From CAXXOK01 sp964497495 (lineage in GTDB: Bacteria > Bacillota > Clostridia > Christensenellales > Aristaeellaceae): DNA of 64,000 nt. This document shows, piece by piece, positions 52,732-60,857 of this stretch. Location: contig CAZCCZ010000001.1 in the NCBI GenBank assembly GCA_964497495.1, forward strand, positions 1 through 64,000, given 5' to 3'. Each line of letters begins with the position of its first letter. The first letter of the stretch is position 1. The notes beneath the pieces are model-generated. The model worked only from the letters and a program-made list of their open reading frames with translations. It was not told the DNA's origin and did not search any database. The position numbers were made by a program, and so were the translations under genes.

Positions 52732-52761
52732 TTGTGAACCCATTGCATTCTATGCTATAAT
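52732..52761 (+). promoter_or_regulatory. Sigma-A promoter of sipW
   Basis: TTGTGA (52732-52737), 18-nt spacer, consensus TATAAT (52756-52761), 26 bp before the ATG. Confidence 0.65.
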
Positions 52762-52787
52762 GGCAAAAAGCTCAAGGGGATAACGTT

Positions 52788-53288
52788 ATGCGGGAAAGCA
52801 AGGATCTGTACACCTCCCGGGAAGAAGTGGAGCAGCTTCTGAAGGAAACGCTCGCAAGCCGGGAAAAGGTCAAGAAGAAACCTAGCGTGTTTCGGACGGT
52901 CCGGCGGGCTTTCTATTTGTTAATCGTCGCCGCGCTGCTGTTTACGCTGGGCAAGATATGGATTACGAGGCTGAACGGCGGCGTGCCGGACCTGTTCGGC
53001 TACCAGATCTACGTGGTGGAGACCGGCAGCATGGAGCCTACGCTTCCGGTGGGTTCCACCATACTGGTCCGGGCCTTGCGGGACGGGGAAACGCCGCAGG
53101 TCGGCGACGTGGTAACGTACAGCCATATATCCGATACGGTCACCCACAGAATCATCGAGCTTGTAACGGGGGACGACGGCGTGCTGCGGTACCAGACGAA
53201 GGGAGATAACCCCGAGAACTCCCCAGACCCCTGGCTGGTAGAGCGGCAGGACATCCGCGGCATCATGAAATGGCACTTCGCTTGGTAG
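52788..53288 (+). CDS. sipW: Signal peptidase I, SipW (ER/archaeal) type
   Basis: 166 residues: a cytosolic basic N-terminus, one membrane helix (AFYLLIVAALLFTLGKIWI) and the protease domain. Catalytic residues of the Ser-His-Asp type are all present: Ser in ETGSMEPTLPVGS (about residue 81), His in VTHRIIEL (about 119) and Asp in TKGDNPENSPDP (about 140). Lys-type SipS enzymes have Lys instead of His. In Bacillus SipW processes the biofilm proteins TasA and TapA. Here the presumed substrates are at 56019-59432. It heads the operon, with 27 nt to the next gene. Confidence 0.95.
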   Translation: MRESKDLYTSREEVEQLLKETLASREKVKKKPSVFRTVRRAFYLLIVAALLFTLGKIWITRLNGGVPDLFGYQIYVVETGSMEPTLPVGSTILVRALRDGETPQVGDVVTYSHISDTVTHRIIELVTGDDGVLRYQTKGDNPENSPDPWLVERQDIRGIMKWHFAW

Positions 53289-53315
53289 CGGGCCGGCAGC
53301 CGAAGGGGTGAACGG

Positions 53316-54311
53316 ATGAACAGGCAGAACCGGGGCGCCGCGGCGCCTCCGAACCCGAAAACCTATATCGTGCAGGCGACGGACCTGACCTCCCGGGAGG
53401 TATACCTGTACCCGGACGGCAGGCAGGAAAACGTGCTGCGCGGCATCAGCCTCAACGTCCGCAGGGGGGAAAGCTGGGGCATCGTCCCCGGCGAGGCTTT
53501 CGAGAGCGAACTGCTTCTGGAGATCATCGGCAACGTGCGCCCTTACGGCAACGGAAAGTGCGTGCTGGTGGAGCGCGGCATGATGCGCAAGAAGCGCATG
53601 ATCCTCCCCCATGTGTTTTTCATCTCCGGCGACAACAAGCTGTTCGGCAACATGAACACGCTGGAATACCTGATGTACGTCACGTCCCATTCCGCCCTTG
53701 CGGCGGCGCAGCGGCAGGCGGCGATGCTGGAGCTGCTTCTGCTGTCCGGCCTGTATTACCTTACGCTGGCGCCCATCAAGTATCTTACGGACGCGGAAAA
53801 GGCCGTCGTCTGCCTTTTATCCGCCTGCCTGTCCGACGCGCTGCTGATCATCTTCTCCGTAGGCGGTCTGGAGTTCGGCGAGCCGCTGGCCAAAGGGGTC
53901 AAGTTCGTCGCCGATATCGTCGTCAGCAAGGGCGGCGCCCTGCTGATCGGCAGCGGAGACTGCGACATGATCCAGACGGCCTGCAGCCACGCGGGCTTCC
54001 TGCTGGGCGGCACGCTGATCCGCCAGGGTTCCATGAGCGAAATGCTTTCCCACCTGGACCGGCGTGCGTTCATCCTCCAGAGCGACCGGCCCCGCGCGCT
54101 TGCGGCGGCGTTGAAAACGGCGCGTCCCGACTTGGACGTGCGGGTGTTCGACCGGGAAATCCATCTGTACGGGGACGGCGTACATCCCCTCGGGGAGGCG
54201 GAACTGTTTTCGATCCTGTTGCAAACGGGAATCCCCGCGGACAGTATTCAAGCCAGCAAGAAAACGCTGAAAAACGCTTTCCGGGAGGTGACGGCCGGCA
54301 ATGATCTATAA
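53316..54311 (+). CDS. Degenerate ABC-transporter ATPase homologue (pseudo-ATPase)
   Basis: 331 residues with the outline of an ABC-2-type ATPase: LRGISLNVRRGESWGIV, then the place of Walker A reads PGEAFESEL (about residue 57) with no GxGKS/T. The switch/Q-loop region follows, the signature reads YLTDAEKA instead of LSGGQ, and the Walker B strand is ALLIIFSVGGLE, without the Asp-Glu pair. A C-terminal segment (from about 255) resembles the extra domain of ABC-2 ATPases. Since the fold is kept over full length without stops, it is probably a selected non-hydrolytic subunit. It precedes and overlaps by 11 nt the permease-like gene, as true ABC pairs do. RBS AAGGGGTGA. Confidence 0.82.
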   Translation: MNRQNRGAAAPPNPKTYIVQATDLTSREVYLYPDGRQENVLRGISLNVRRGESWGIVPGEAFESELLLEIIGNVRPYGNGKCVLVERGMMRKKRMILPHVFFISGDNKLFGNMNTLEYLMYVTSHSALAAAQRQAAMLELLLLSGLYYLTLAPIKYLTDAEKAVVCLLSACLSDALLIIFSVGGLEFGEPLAKGVKFVADIVVSKGGALLIGSGDCDMIQTACSHAGFLLGGTLIRQGSMSEMLSHLDRRAFILQSDRPRALAAALKTARPDLDVRVFDREIHLYGDGVHPLGEAELFSILLQTGIPADSIQASKKTLKNAFREVTAGNDL

Positions 54312-55764
54312 CGTAAGTCTCCTGCGCAAGGAATTCCGCAACGCCTACATGCAGCAGCTCTTCTCCCGCAGACGGCAGTTCGCGCTGGGCGTTTTTCTGG
54401 GGCTGCTTTCTTTCGCCGTCTATTTCCTGCTTCAAACGCTCAAGGAAAGCGTGTTGAGCGACGCATCGCCCTACCTGCTGCTGCCAAGCTATTTCTCCAC
54501 GCTGTACATCTACCTGTTCATTTCGCTGCTTTTCAACATTCTCTTCTTCATCTCCAACTACGAATACATGACCTTCATCGAAGTGATGCAAAACCGCTGG
54601 TACCCGCTGGTGCAGCTGGGGTACCGGCCCCGCAGGCTGATCGCTTCCAAAATCCTCGCGCGCATCCTGTCTCAATCCGCCATTTATCTGGTCGGTTTCA
54701 TAACCACGATCTTTCTTTCCTCTTTCCTCAAGTTTCCGCTGGTGCTCAACTATATGCCCCCCATGTTCCTGATGGGGCTTCTGGACGTCGTGCTGCTGTC
54801 GTCCGTATCCCTCGCCGTTTCCCTTTTCATGCAGGACATTTTCAACGCCCGGTACGTGGTGGGGCTGCTGGGCGTGGCGGTGATCGTGTTCAAATTCCTT
54901 TCCAACTATTTCTCCATTCTTGAGAACCGTGCCCTGATGAACGATCTTGGCAACATGTTCGACGCGACCCAATCGATTTACATGTATGCCGTCGGCGTGA
55001 TCATCCTTTTGAGCGTCGTCGTCTGTCTGGTGCGGGGCAGCCATCTGGCGCGGCTTTATAACCCGCCTCTCCTTCACACGCTACCAAAGCTTACGCAAAA
55101 GCCGCAGGGAACCGCCGTGTACCAAAGCGCGTACGACAAGCGCAGGAAAAACCGGCCGATGCTCAAGGAATCCGCAACCCGTGCGAACGGCAAGCGGCGT
55201 ACGTTCGCCTCGGTTTTCACGGGCTTTCTGATGATTCTGGTCATTTCGGCCATGCTCCTGGTCAACGTCGTCGTGCTGGCCTTCGGTTACGCATCGCCGG
55301 AGAAGGAAACCTCCATTTACGGCGTCATCCCCTACGTTTTCCAATCCTCCACCATGGAACCGGCCATTATGAACAACGACATCGCCTTTTTCCGCAAGGT
55401 CGATTCCCAGGCGGCGCTGAACATCGGCGACGTTCTGCTTTTCAAGAACAAAACCGGAGCCGTGGACGTGGCCGCCCTTGAAGCCGTGGACGTGGACGAG
55501 GGTACCGGCCTGCCGACGGGGCAACTGTTGGTGGATATCCTGCATTACGCGGATCCGAAATCCGAGGGCCGGTTGGCCCAAACGATCCCGCGCGATCAGG
55601 TATACGGCGTGCATACCGCCAACAACCGCTGGTTCGGCGCGGTGATCCTGTTTGCCAACACCACGCAGGGGCGGCTGCTGCTGCTGTTGATTCCCGCATT
55701 CCTGATTTTCTTCTATGATCCGATCGTTAACTTCTTCCGGGGCATTTCCGGCGAGAGAGCATAA
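54301..55764 (+). CDS. ABC-2-like permease fused to an inactive signal-peptidase-like domain
   Basis: 487 residues. The N-terminal 255 residues have about six membrane helices (starting near 27, 60, 118, 150, 185 and 225) as in ABC-2 export permeases. From about 300 a SipW-like unit follows: helix VFTGFLMILVISAMLLVNVV, an extracytoplasmic domain and a final helix (LLLLLIPAFLIFFY). The domain has QSSTMEPAIMNNDIAFF (about 347), where Thr stands at the catalytic Ser position, and the His position has VAALEAV with no His. So the protease is presumably inactive. Its start has GGAGGTG upstream, and it overlaps the pseudo-ATPase gene. Confidence 0.82.
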   Translation: MIYNVSLLRKEFRNAYMQQLFSRRRQFALGVFLGLLSFAVYFLLQTLKESVLSDASPYLLLPSYFSTLYIYLFISLLFNILFFISNYEYMTFIEVMQNRWYPLVQLGYRPRRLIASKILARILSQSAIYLVGFITTIFLSSFLKFPLVLNYMPPMFLMGLLDVVLLSSVSLAVSLFMQDIFNARYVVGLLGVAVIVFKFLSNYFSILENRALMNDLGNMFDATQSIYMYAVGVIILLSVVVCLVRGSHLARLYNPPLLHTLPKLTQKPQGTAVYQSAYDKRRKNRPMLKESATRANGKRRTFASVFTGFLMILVISAMLLVNVVVLAFGYASPEKETSIYGVIPYVFQSSTMEPAIMNNDIAFFRKVDSQAALNIGDVLLFKNKTGAVDVAALEAVDVDEGTGLPTGQLLVDILHYADPKSEGRLAQTIPRDQVYGVHTANNRWFGAVILFANTTQGRLLLLLIPAFLIFFYDPIVNFFRGISGERA

Positions 55765-55806
55765 TACGAAATTGTTAATTAATTTTTACATTTTCTATAA
55801 TTTCTA

Positions 55807-55835
55807 TTGACATTCGCACGGGTGTCTGTTATTAT
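55807..55835 (+). promoter_or_regulatory. Sigma-A promoter of the secreted-protein genes
   Basis: TTGACA (55807-55812), 17-nt spacer, TATTAT (55830-55835), with an AT-rich stretch (55765-55806) just upstream that may act as an UP element. The extremely low GC content here contrasts with the rest of the window. Confidence 0.8.
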
Positions 55836-55841
55836 GTAAAT

Positions 55842-56018
55842 GTCACAACAGGAATGGAAATATTGTGTAACCTGTTACGGTGACGGATGTCCACGTAACA
55901 CCAGCGTACACAACGAAATCTCCATTCCAACTATGGTTACATTACCAACATTGTTTACTGGCTGACAGGTAATCGGAAAAATGTAGTTCACAAAATCGTA
56001 ACAAAGGAGCGTATCACC
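55842..56018 (+). promoter_or_regulatory. Structured 5' leader RNA with alternative pairing near the ribosome site
   Basis: About 177 nt. Nested stems: GGAATGGA (55851-55858) with TCCATTCC (55921-55928), TTGTGTA (55863-55869) with TACACAA (55907-55913), and TGTTACG (55873-55879) with CGTAACA (55894-55900). A second CGTAACA (55997-56003) lies just before AAAGGAG, so TGTTACG could pair with either copy. This is suggestive of a switch controlling ribosome access. It matches no riboswitch class I know. Confidence 0.55.
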
Positions 56019-56561
56019 ATGAACAAGAAGAAGCTGCTGCTGGTACTCCTGACCCTCGCGATCGTCACCTCCCTGTCGGCCGGCACGCTGGCCGTCTACA
56101 CCACCACCGCCGATCCCATTCAGGGTTCCGTGCAGATCAAGAAGTTCGTATTCACCGCCGCCGGCACGTCCGGCGATTCCACCACCGTCAAGCTGGCCCC
56201 GAAGGATGTGAAGGACTACACCTTCACCGTGTCCAACGCAGACGGCTCCGCGGTCGCGGAAGTTCCGCTGGATTACACGATCTCCATCGACTATTCCAGC
56301 GCCAGAAGCGCCATGCCCGGCCTGAAGGCGGACCTGATATCTGGTTCCACCACGCTGAAATCCGATGTGTCCGGTTCCTTCTCCTATACCGTCACCAACG
56401 TTCCGGCGGGCGGCGAAGGCAGAACGGATTCCTACGTGCTCCGGCTGACCTGGGCGGATTCGACCGACAGCGCGCAGACGACCGCTGGTGAGAACGCCGG
56501 CGACGACACGTACCCGATGGTGATCAACATTTCGGCCACGCAGAACACCAGCGCCGAATAA
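56019..56561 (+). CDS. Small secreted protein, SipW-substrate type (TasA/CalY-like)
   Basis: 180 residues. The signal region KKLLLVLLTLAIVTSLSAGTLAVYTTTADP has the SipW-substrate pattern (hydrophobic core, Ser-Ala-Gly-Thr, then an Ala-x-Tyr at the cleavage region). The mature part is a beta-rich, Thr/Ser/Val domain of about 150 residues that could be one TasA-type fibre subunit. RBS AAAGGAG. It is the first gene behind the strong promoter and may be the major subunit. Confidence 0.82.
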   Translation: MNKKKLLLVLLTLAIVTSLSAGTLAVYTTTADPIQGSVQIKKFVFTAAGTSGDSTTVKLAPKDVKDYTFTVSNADGSAVAEVPLDYTISIDYSSARSAMPGLKADLISGSTTLKSDVSGSFSYTVTNVPAGGEGRTDSYVLRLTWADSTDSAQTTAGENAGDDTYPMVINISATQNTSAE

Positions 56562-56654
56562 TCTTCCCGATTCCTCCCGAACGGCAAGATCGTTCGAATA
56601 CTCCGAGGAATGGATGATATGCTCCTGAACGCTCCGGATGCCAGCACGGAGCGC

Positions 56655-56694
56655 GGCGCGCCGACACGGCCGACATCGGCCGGGCCGGCGCGCC
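56655..56694 (+). terminator. Strong hairpin between the two small secreted-protein genes
   Basis: A 9-bp outer stem (GGCGCGCCG / CGGCGCGCC) and a 6-bp inner stem (CGGCCG / CGGCCG, ACAT loop). There is no T tract. A smaller hairpin at 56578-56596 (CGAACG / CGTTCG) precedes it. Either may lower expression of the downstream genes or stabilise the upstream message. The remaining 228-nt gap has no gene. Confidence 0.5.
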
Positions 56695-56789
56695 TGAACC
56701 GCAACCGCGCCCCGTACGTTCAGGAAAACCGAACCCTCGGGAAACAGGCCGCCACCGACGCCGACCCGTACCACGAAGGAGGGTTGAAC

Positions 56790-57326
56790 ATGACGAAGCA
56801 GAAAAGCGCCTTCGGCAAACCGACCAAAGTCGTGTTTGTGCTGGCGCTTCTTGTTATCGTTTCCCTTTTTGGCGGCACGATGGGCATCTACTCCAAACAG
56901 CTTCCCATATCGGGTGACAGCCAGATCGGCCCGAAAAACTTCGCGTTCGAGGCCGCCGCTTCCATCACGGATCAAAGCGTGGAACCGGGCGGAAGCGCAT
57001 CCTACGAGTTTACGGTTTCCAACTTCAACGGCAGCGGCACCGCAGAGGTCGCCCTGCAAACGTACGCAACGGTCTACTTCCCCGGCAGCCTGGTCGGAAC
57101 GGGCCGGGTGCTGGCGCAGCTATACTACGAAGGCGCGTTATTGGGGTCGTCCGACACGGGTACGCTTTACTGTTCCGGCGCCACGCTGCCGGCAAACGAA
57201 CAAACAACAGACACCTACACGCTTACGTTGTCCTGGCTGGACGCCGATATGGCCGTCCTGGGGGACAGCAAATGGCAGACCATCACCCCCTCTCAGGTTC
57301 ACATCAACATGGCCGGATATCAGTAA
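56790..57326 (+). CDS. Second small secreted protein, SipW-substrate-like
   Basis: 178 residues from the ATG with GAAGGAGG upstream; the frame is open a further 60 codons but through the intergenic hairpin. One N-terminal helix (VVFVLALLVIVSLFGGTMGIYS) with a Gly-Gly-Thr near the expected cleavage site. The mature part (about 145 residues) is Thr/Ser/Gly-rich beta and clearly related to the previous protein: both carry a YEFTVSN or YTFTVSN motif and close with a similar LTLSWLD or LRLTWAD strand. Likely a minor fibre subunit or adaptor. Confidence 0.8.
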   Translation: MTKQKSAFGKPTKVVFVLALLVIVSLFGGTMGIYSKQLPISGDSQIGPKNFAFEAAASITDQSVEPGGSASYEFTVSNFNGSGTAEVALQTYATVYFPGSLVGTGRVLAQLYYEGALLGSSDTGTLYCSGATLPANEQTTDTYTLTLSWLDADMAVLGDSKWQTITPSQVHINMAGYQ

Positions 57327-57422
57327 AAAGCACCGTTCCCGGCCCTTCGAAAAGGAAACGGGATGACGACCGAAGAATTATTTGGTAACTGAAGGCTGCC
57401 TGAACGGAAAGGGGGAAGAAGC

Positions 57423-59432
57423 GTGAATAACCGGGATCATCGGAAACGGCTGGTTCGCCTGGTCGCGGTCACGCTGATCTTGAGCTTCTCCTTAACCTTT
57501 GGGCTGTCGTCACTGGGTTCCTATTACGCCAACCGGACGATCGACCTTACGCTCTCCCCCGACCTGCAAAACGTACCTACTGCGACCCCCACGCCGTCGC
57601 CTACGCCCACGCCTTCCCCCACGCCTACGTCCGTACCCACGGCTATGCCCTCCCCGTCGCCTACGCCCGCTCCCTCTCCCACGCCCAAAACGACCGTTCC
57701 TTCCGGCAGCGGCCTGATGTTCGCCAACACGGTCAATTTTGTGGGTGCAAGTTGGGTATCGCCCTACGCCGGCACCTTTACCAGCGCTACCGTGGACGTG
57801 GATAACAACAACCATATCCTGAACTTCAATATCGTGTTCACCCTTCCCGAAGGGTATACGCAGCAGGATCTGATAAGCAATCCTTCCTGGTTCACGGGTT
57901 TCACGCTTACTCTTACGGCGACTAATAATTACAGCGGTTCCATCAGTATCAGCAACTACAGCGTCACCGGTTCCGGCACCGGCTACGGCGTTCTTTCCAA
58001 TATTCCCACCAGCCAGGGCGCGACAAGCACGAGCGTACAGATTGCTTTCCAGGGCGCTACATGGGGCGTTCCCGCATATGACGCGAGCGGCAACACCGTG
58101 ACCATGTCGACGAAGACGACAAAAACGGTACTGAGCGTACCATACTGGCGGATGTTTTATACCAACGTGACGTATACCCAGAAGGCGACGATCACGCTGA
58201 TCCTCCCCCGTCAGCCCGAGGCGACGCCTACGCCGTCCCCTACCCCCACACCAACGGCCACGCCGTCCCCCACTCCTACGCCGACGCCCACCGCGACGCC
58301 CACCCCGTCCCCTTCCCCGTCGCCTACGCCTACGCCGACCCCGGTGCCGACGGTCACGCCCACGGCGACGCCGGAGCCCACGGCAACCTCTACCCCGGAA
58401 CCAACGGCGACGCCCACGCCTACGCCCACGCCCACACCCACGCCTACGCCCACGCCTACGCCTACGCCCACGCCCACGCCCAAACCGACGGCTACGCCTA
58501 CCCCAACGCCGGCGCCGAACGGTTTGGCTTTCAGCAATACCTGTTCCCTTGCCAATGTCACCTGGGCTTACGGATACGCGGGCAGCTTTACCAGCGCAAG
58601 CGTATCGGCGGATAATACGAACCATGTCCTGAACATCAATCTCGTCTTCACCGCCTCCTCGGTTCCCAGCGACGGCAGCGCGCCCGCGAGTATGCCATAC
58701 TGGTTTAACAGCCTGACGATGACGCTGTCCGCGAAGAATTACTATGGCGGTTCAGCCTCCAGCTGGGGCGCGGGCTCCAGCGGAAACGAAGCCTACCGCA
58801 CGCAGTTGGGGCTTTCCGGTCTTGCGCCCGGCGCAACGGGGAACGTGGCGATGTATCTGTACTCGACCGGAAGTTCCCAGTACACCACTCTCTCCTACAA
58901 TTCCTCAAACAACTCCGTATCCCAGACGACGAACTATTCCTATACCGAAATTGGCGGTTACAACGGCGGCGCATCCGAACGGTATTATCAGTCCGTAACC
59001 GTCACGCTGATGTTGCCGGGTGCCGCCCCGATGATGGCGGGCGCATCCTCCTTCTCCGTAATGTCGTTTGGCGATACAGCCACCGCGACGCCTACCCCCG
59101 CCCCCACGCCTACACCCACGCCCACGCCCACGCCCACGCCTACACCTACCCCCACGCTCACGCCTACACCTGAGCCTACGCCCGAACCCACGTCCGAACC
59201 CACACCCACGCCCGAGCCTACGCCCGAGCCTGCGCCCGAGTTTATATCTGAACCCACGCCGGAGCCCGCAACGGAGCCGGCAGCGGAACCAGCTGCAGAG
59301 CTGGTTTTTTCGCTTTCCTTTGAATCGGCCGCTGAACCGACGACCGAACCCGCTCCCGAGCTGACGACTGAACCGACGACTGAACCGACGGACGAACCTG
59401 CCGCCGATCCCGGCGTTGTACAGGAGGAGTAA
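57423..59432 (+). CDS. Large Thr-Pro-stalked surface protein with two homologous domains
   Basis: 669 residues. N-terminal signal or anchor helix (LVAVTLILSFSLTFGLSSLG). Then a first TP-rich stalk, domain A (about residues 97-262), a long TP stalk (about 265-363), domain B (about 365-540), and a third TP/EP-rich stalk to the end. Domains A and B are homologous: GLMFANT / GLAFSNT, YAGTFTSA / YAGSFTSA and NNHILNFNIVF / TNHVLNINLVF. Neither has a sortase LPXTG motif, so retention may depend on the helix or on the fibre. No catalytic residues are seen. Start GTG at 57423 behind GGGGGAAG. The last gene of the locus. Confidence 0.82.
   Translation: MNNRDHRKRLVRLVAVTLILSFSLTFGLSSLGSYYANRTIDLTLSPDLQNVPTATPTPSPTPTPSPTPTSVPTAMPSPSPTPAPSPTPKTTVPSGSGLMFANTVNFVGASWVSPYAGTFTSATVDVDNNNHILNFNIVFTLPEGYTQQDLISNPSWFTGFTLTLTATNNYSGSISISNYSVTGSGTGYGVLSNIPTSQGATSTSVQIAFQGATWGVPAYDASGNTVTMSTKTTKTVLSVPYWRMFYTNVTYTQKATITLILPRQPEATPTPSPTPTPTATPSPTPTPTPTATPTPSPSPSPTPTPTPVPTVTPTATPEPTATSTPEPTATPTPTPTPTPTPTPTPTPTPTPTPKPTATPTPTPAPNGLAFSNTCSLANVTWAYGYAGSFTSASVSADNTNHVLNINLVFTASSVPSDGSAPASMPYWFNSLTMTLSAKNYYGGSASSWGAGSSGNEAYRTQLGLSGLAPGATGNVAMYLYSTGSSQYTTLSYNSSNNSVSQTTNYSYTEIGGYNGGASERYYQSVTVTLMLPGAAPMMAGASSFSVMSFGDTATATPTPAPTPTPTPTPTPTPTPTPTLTPTPEPTPEPTSEPTPTPEPTPEPAPEFISEPTPEPATEPAAEPAAELVFSLSFESAAEPTTEPAPELTTEPTTEPTDEPAADPGVVQEE
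57574..57690 (+). repeat. Hexanucleotide Thr-Pro coding repeat 1
   Basis: Repeats of ACGCC(T/C)-like hexamers coding PT/PS pairs in the N-terminal stalk of the surface protein. Confidence 0.85.
58218..58515 (+). repeat. Hexanucleotide Thr-Pro coding repeat 2
   Basis: About 300 bp of ACGCCTACGCCCACGCCC-type hexamers coding TPTPTP between domains A and B. It is expected to vary in copy number by slippage. Confidence 0.9.
59086..59250 (+). repeat. Hexanucleotide Thr-Pro/Glu-Pro coding repeat 3
   Basis: Same hexamer type in the C-terminal stalk, changing to EPTPEP towards the end. Confidence 0.85.
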
Positions 59433-59457
59433 GTTCATCCATACTGAAGGATAAGGG

Positions 59458-59490
59458 GCCTTACGCCGGGAACCGGCGTAAGGCTCTTTT
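59458..59490 (+). terminator. Terminator of the sipW-surface-protein locus
   Basis: A perfect 12-bp stem (GCCTTACGCCGG / CCGGCGTAAGGC) with a 3-nt loop, followed by TCTTTT. Confidence 0.9.
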
Positions 59491-59675
59491 CCTGCCGTCC
59501 TTGTTCCGTGTCCGTTTCCGGCGAAGATGCAAAATGCACTGGACGCGCCCCCGCCCGATGCGGTAAAATTGATTCTGCGGACGCGGGCACGCTTTCCGCA
59601 CCAAACGGAGCGCGGTGGGAAGCGCCCGGCGTTCAGCCGGTTTACGTTACGCCGGTCGCGCGGCAGGAGGAACAT

Positions 59676-60851
59676 ATGGATTACGCAAAGGAATCCCTCA
59701 GGCTCCACCGGGAATGGAAGGGCAAGATCGAAATCGTTCCCACGGTGCCGTTGGAGACGAAACAGGATCTATCGCTGGCCTATACGCCGGGCGTGGCGCA
59801 GCCCTGTCTGGAAATACAGAAGGATGTATCCCAAAGCTATGAGCTCACGCGCCGGTGGAACCTCTGCCTGGTGGTCACCGACGGCACCGCGGTGCTGGGC
59901 CTGGGCGACATCGGGCCGGAGGCGGGCATGCCCGTGATGGAGGGCAAGTGCGTGCTATTCAAGGCCTTCGGCGGCGTGGACGCCTTTCCGCTGTGCGTCA
60001 AATCCAAGGACGTGGACGAGTTCGTCAACGCCGTCGCGCTCATCTCCGGTTCCTTCGGGGGCGTAAATCTGGAGGACATCAGCGCCCCGCGGTGTTTCGA
60101 GATCGAACGCAAGCTGAAGGAGCGGTGCGACATCCCCATTTTCCACGACGACCAGCACGGCACGGCGGTCGTGACCCTCGCGGGGCTCCTGAACGCGTTG
60201 AAGCTGGTGGGCAAACGCCGGGAGGACGTGAAAATCGTCTTCAACGGCGCGGGCGCGGCGGGCATCTCCATCACCAAACTGCTGCTGGCGTACGGCTTCC
60301 GGCACATCACCATCTGCGACCGCAAAGGCATGATCTGCGACGGGCACGTGCAGGACGGCAACGCGGCCAAGGCGGAAATCGCCAAAGTGACCAACCTGGA
60401 GCGGCGGCAGGGCACGCTTGCGGACGCGCTGACCGGGGCGGACGTGTTCATCGGCGTATCCGCGCCGGGCACGGTGACCACGGGCATGGTGAAGGCCATG
60501 AACCGGGACGCGATCGTGTTCGCCTGCGCCAACCCGACGCCCGAAATTTATCCGGACGACGCGAAAGCGGGCGGCGCGCGCGTGGTGGCCACGGGCCGCA
60601 GCGATTACCCGAACCAGATCAACAACGTGCTGGCCTTCCCGGGCATTTTCCGGGGCGCGTTCGACGTGCGCGCCCGCGATATCAACGACGCCATGAAGAT
60701 CGCGGCGGCGGAAGCGCTGGCCGGGCTGGTTTCCGACGAGGTGCTGGCGACGGGCTCCGTGATTCCGGATCCGTTCGACCCGCGCGTGCGGGACGCCGTG
60801 GCCGGCGCCGTGGCGAAGGCCGCCAGGGATACGGGCGTGGCCAAAATTTGA
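59676..60851 (+). CDS. NAD-dependent malic enzyme
   Basis: Oxidative decarboxylation of malate to pyruvate, 391 residues, the shorter bacterial type without the C-terminal phosphotransacetylase part. LAYTPGVAQPCLE, TDGTAVLGLGDIGPEAGMPVMEGK (which covers the substrate and metal region), FHDDQHGTAVV and the dinucleotide site NGAGAAGIS (about residue 191) are all present. ATG at 59676 behind CAGGAGGA. It can supply NAD(P)H or pyruvate to fermentation. The 185 bp between the previous terminator and this gene shows no clear promoter. Confidence 0.95.
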   Translation: MDYAKESLRLHREWKGKIEIVPTVPLETKQDLSLAYTPGVAQPCLEIQKDVSQSYELTRRWNLCLVVTDGTAVLGLGDIGPEAGMPVMEGKCVLFKAFGGVDAFPLCVKSKDVDEFVNAVALISGSFGGVNLEDISAPRCFEIERKLKERCDIPIFHDDQHGTAVVTLAGLLNALKLVGKRREDVKIVFNGAGAAGISITKLLLAYGFRHITICDRKGMICDGHVQDGNAAKAEIAKVTNLERRQGTLADALTGADVFIGVSAPGTVTTGMVKAMNRDAIVFACANPTPEIYPDDAKAGGARVVATGRSDYPNQINNVLAFPGIFRGAFDVRARDINDAMKIAAAEALAGLVSDEVLATGSVIPDPFDPRVRDAVAGAVAKAARDTGVAKI

Positions 60852-60857
60852 CCCCGG

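Noticed and set aside
52483..52787. SAM riboswitch or other methionine-control RNA upstream of mtnA
   Set aside because: Very GC-rich with short palindromes but no SAM-I or SAM-II-like core could be recognised.
58211..58625. Gly/Val-rich and Arg-rich minus-strand frames over the Thr-Pro repeats; possible CRISPR-like array
   Set aside because: The periodicity is a 6-bp coding repeat with no spacers, and the frames are complements of (Thr-Pro)n.
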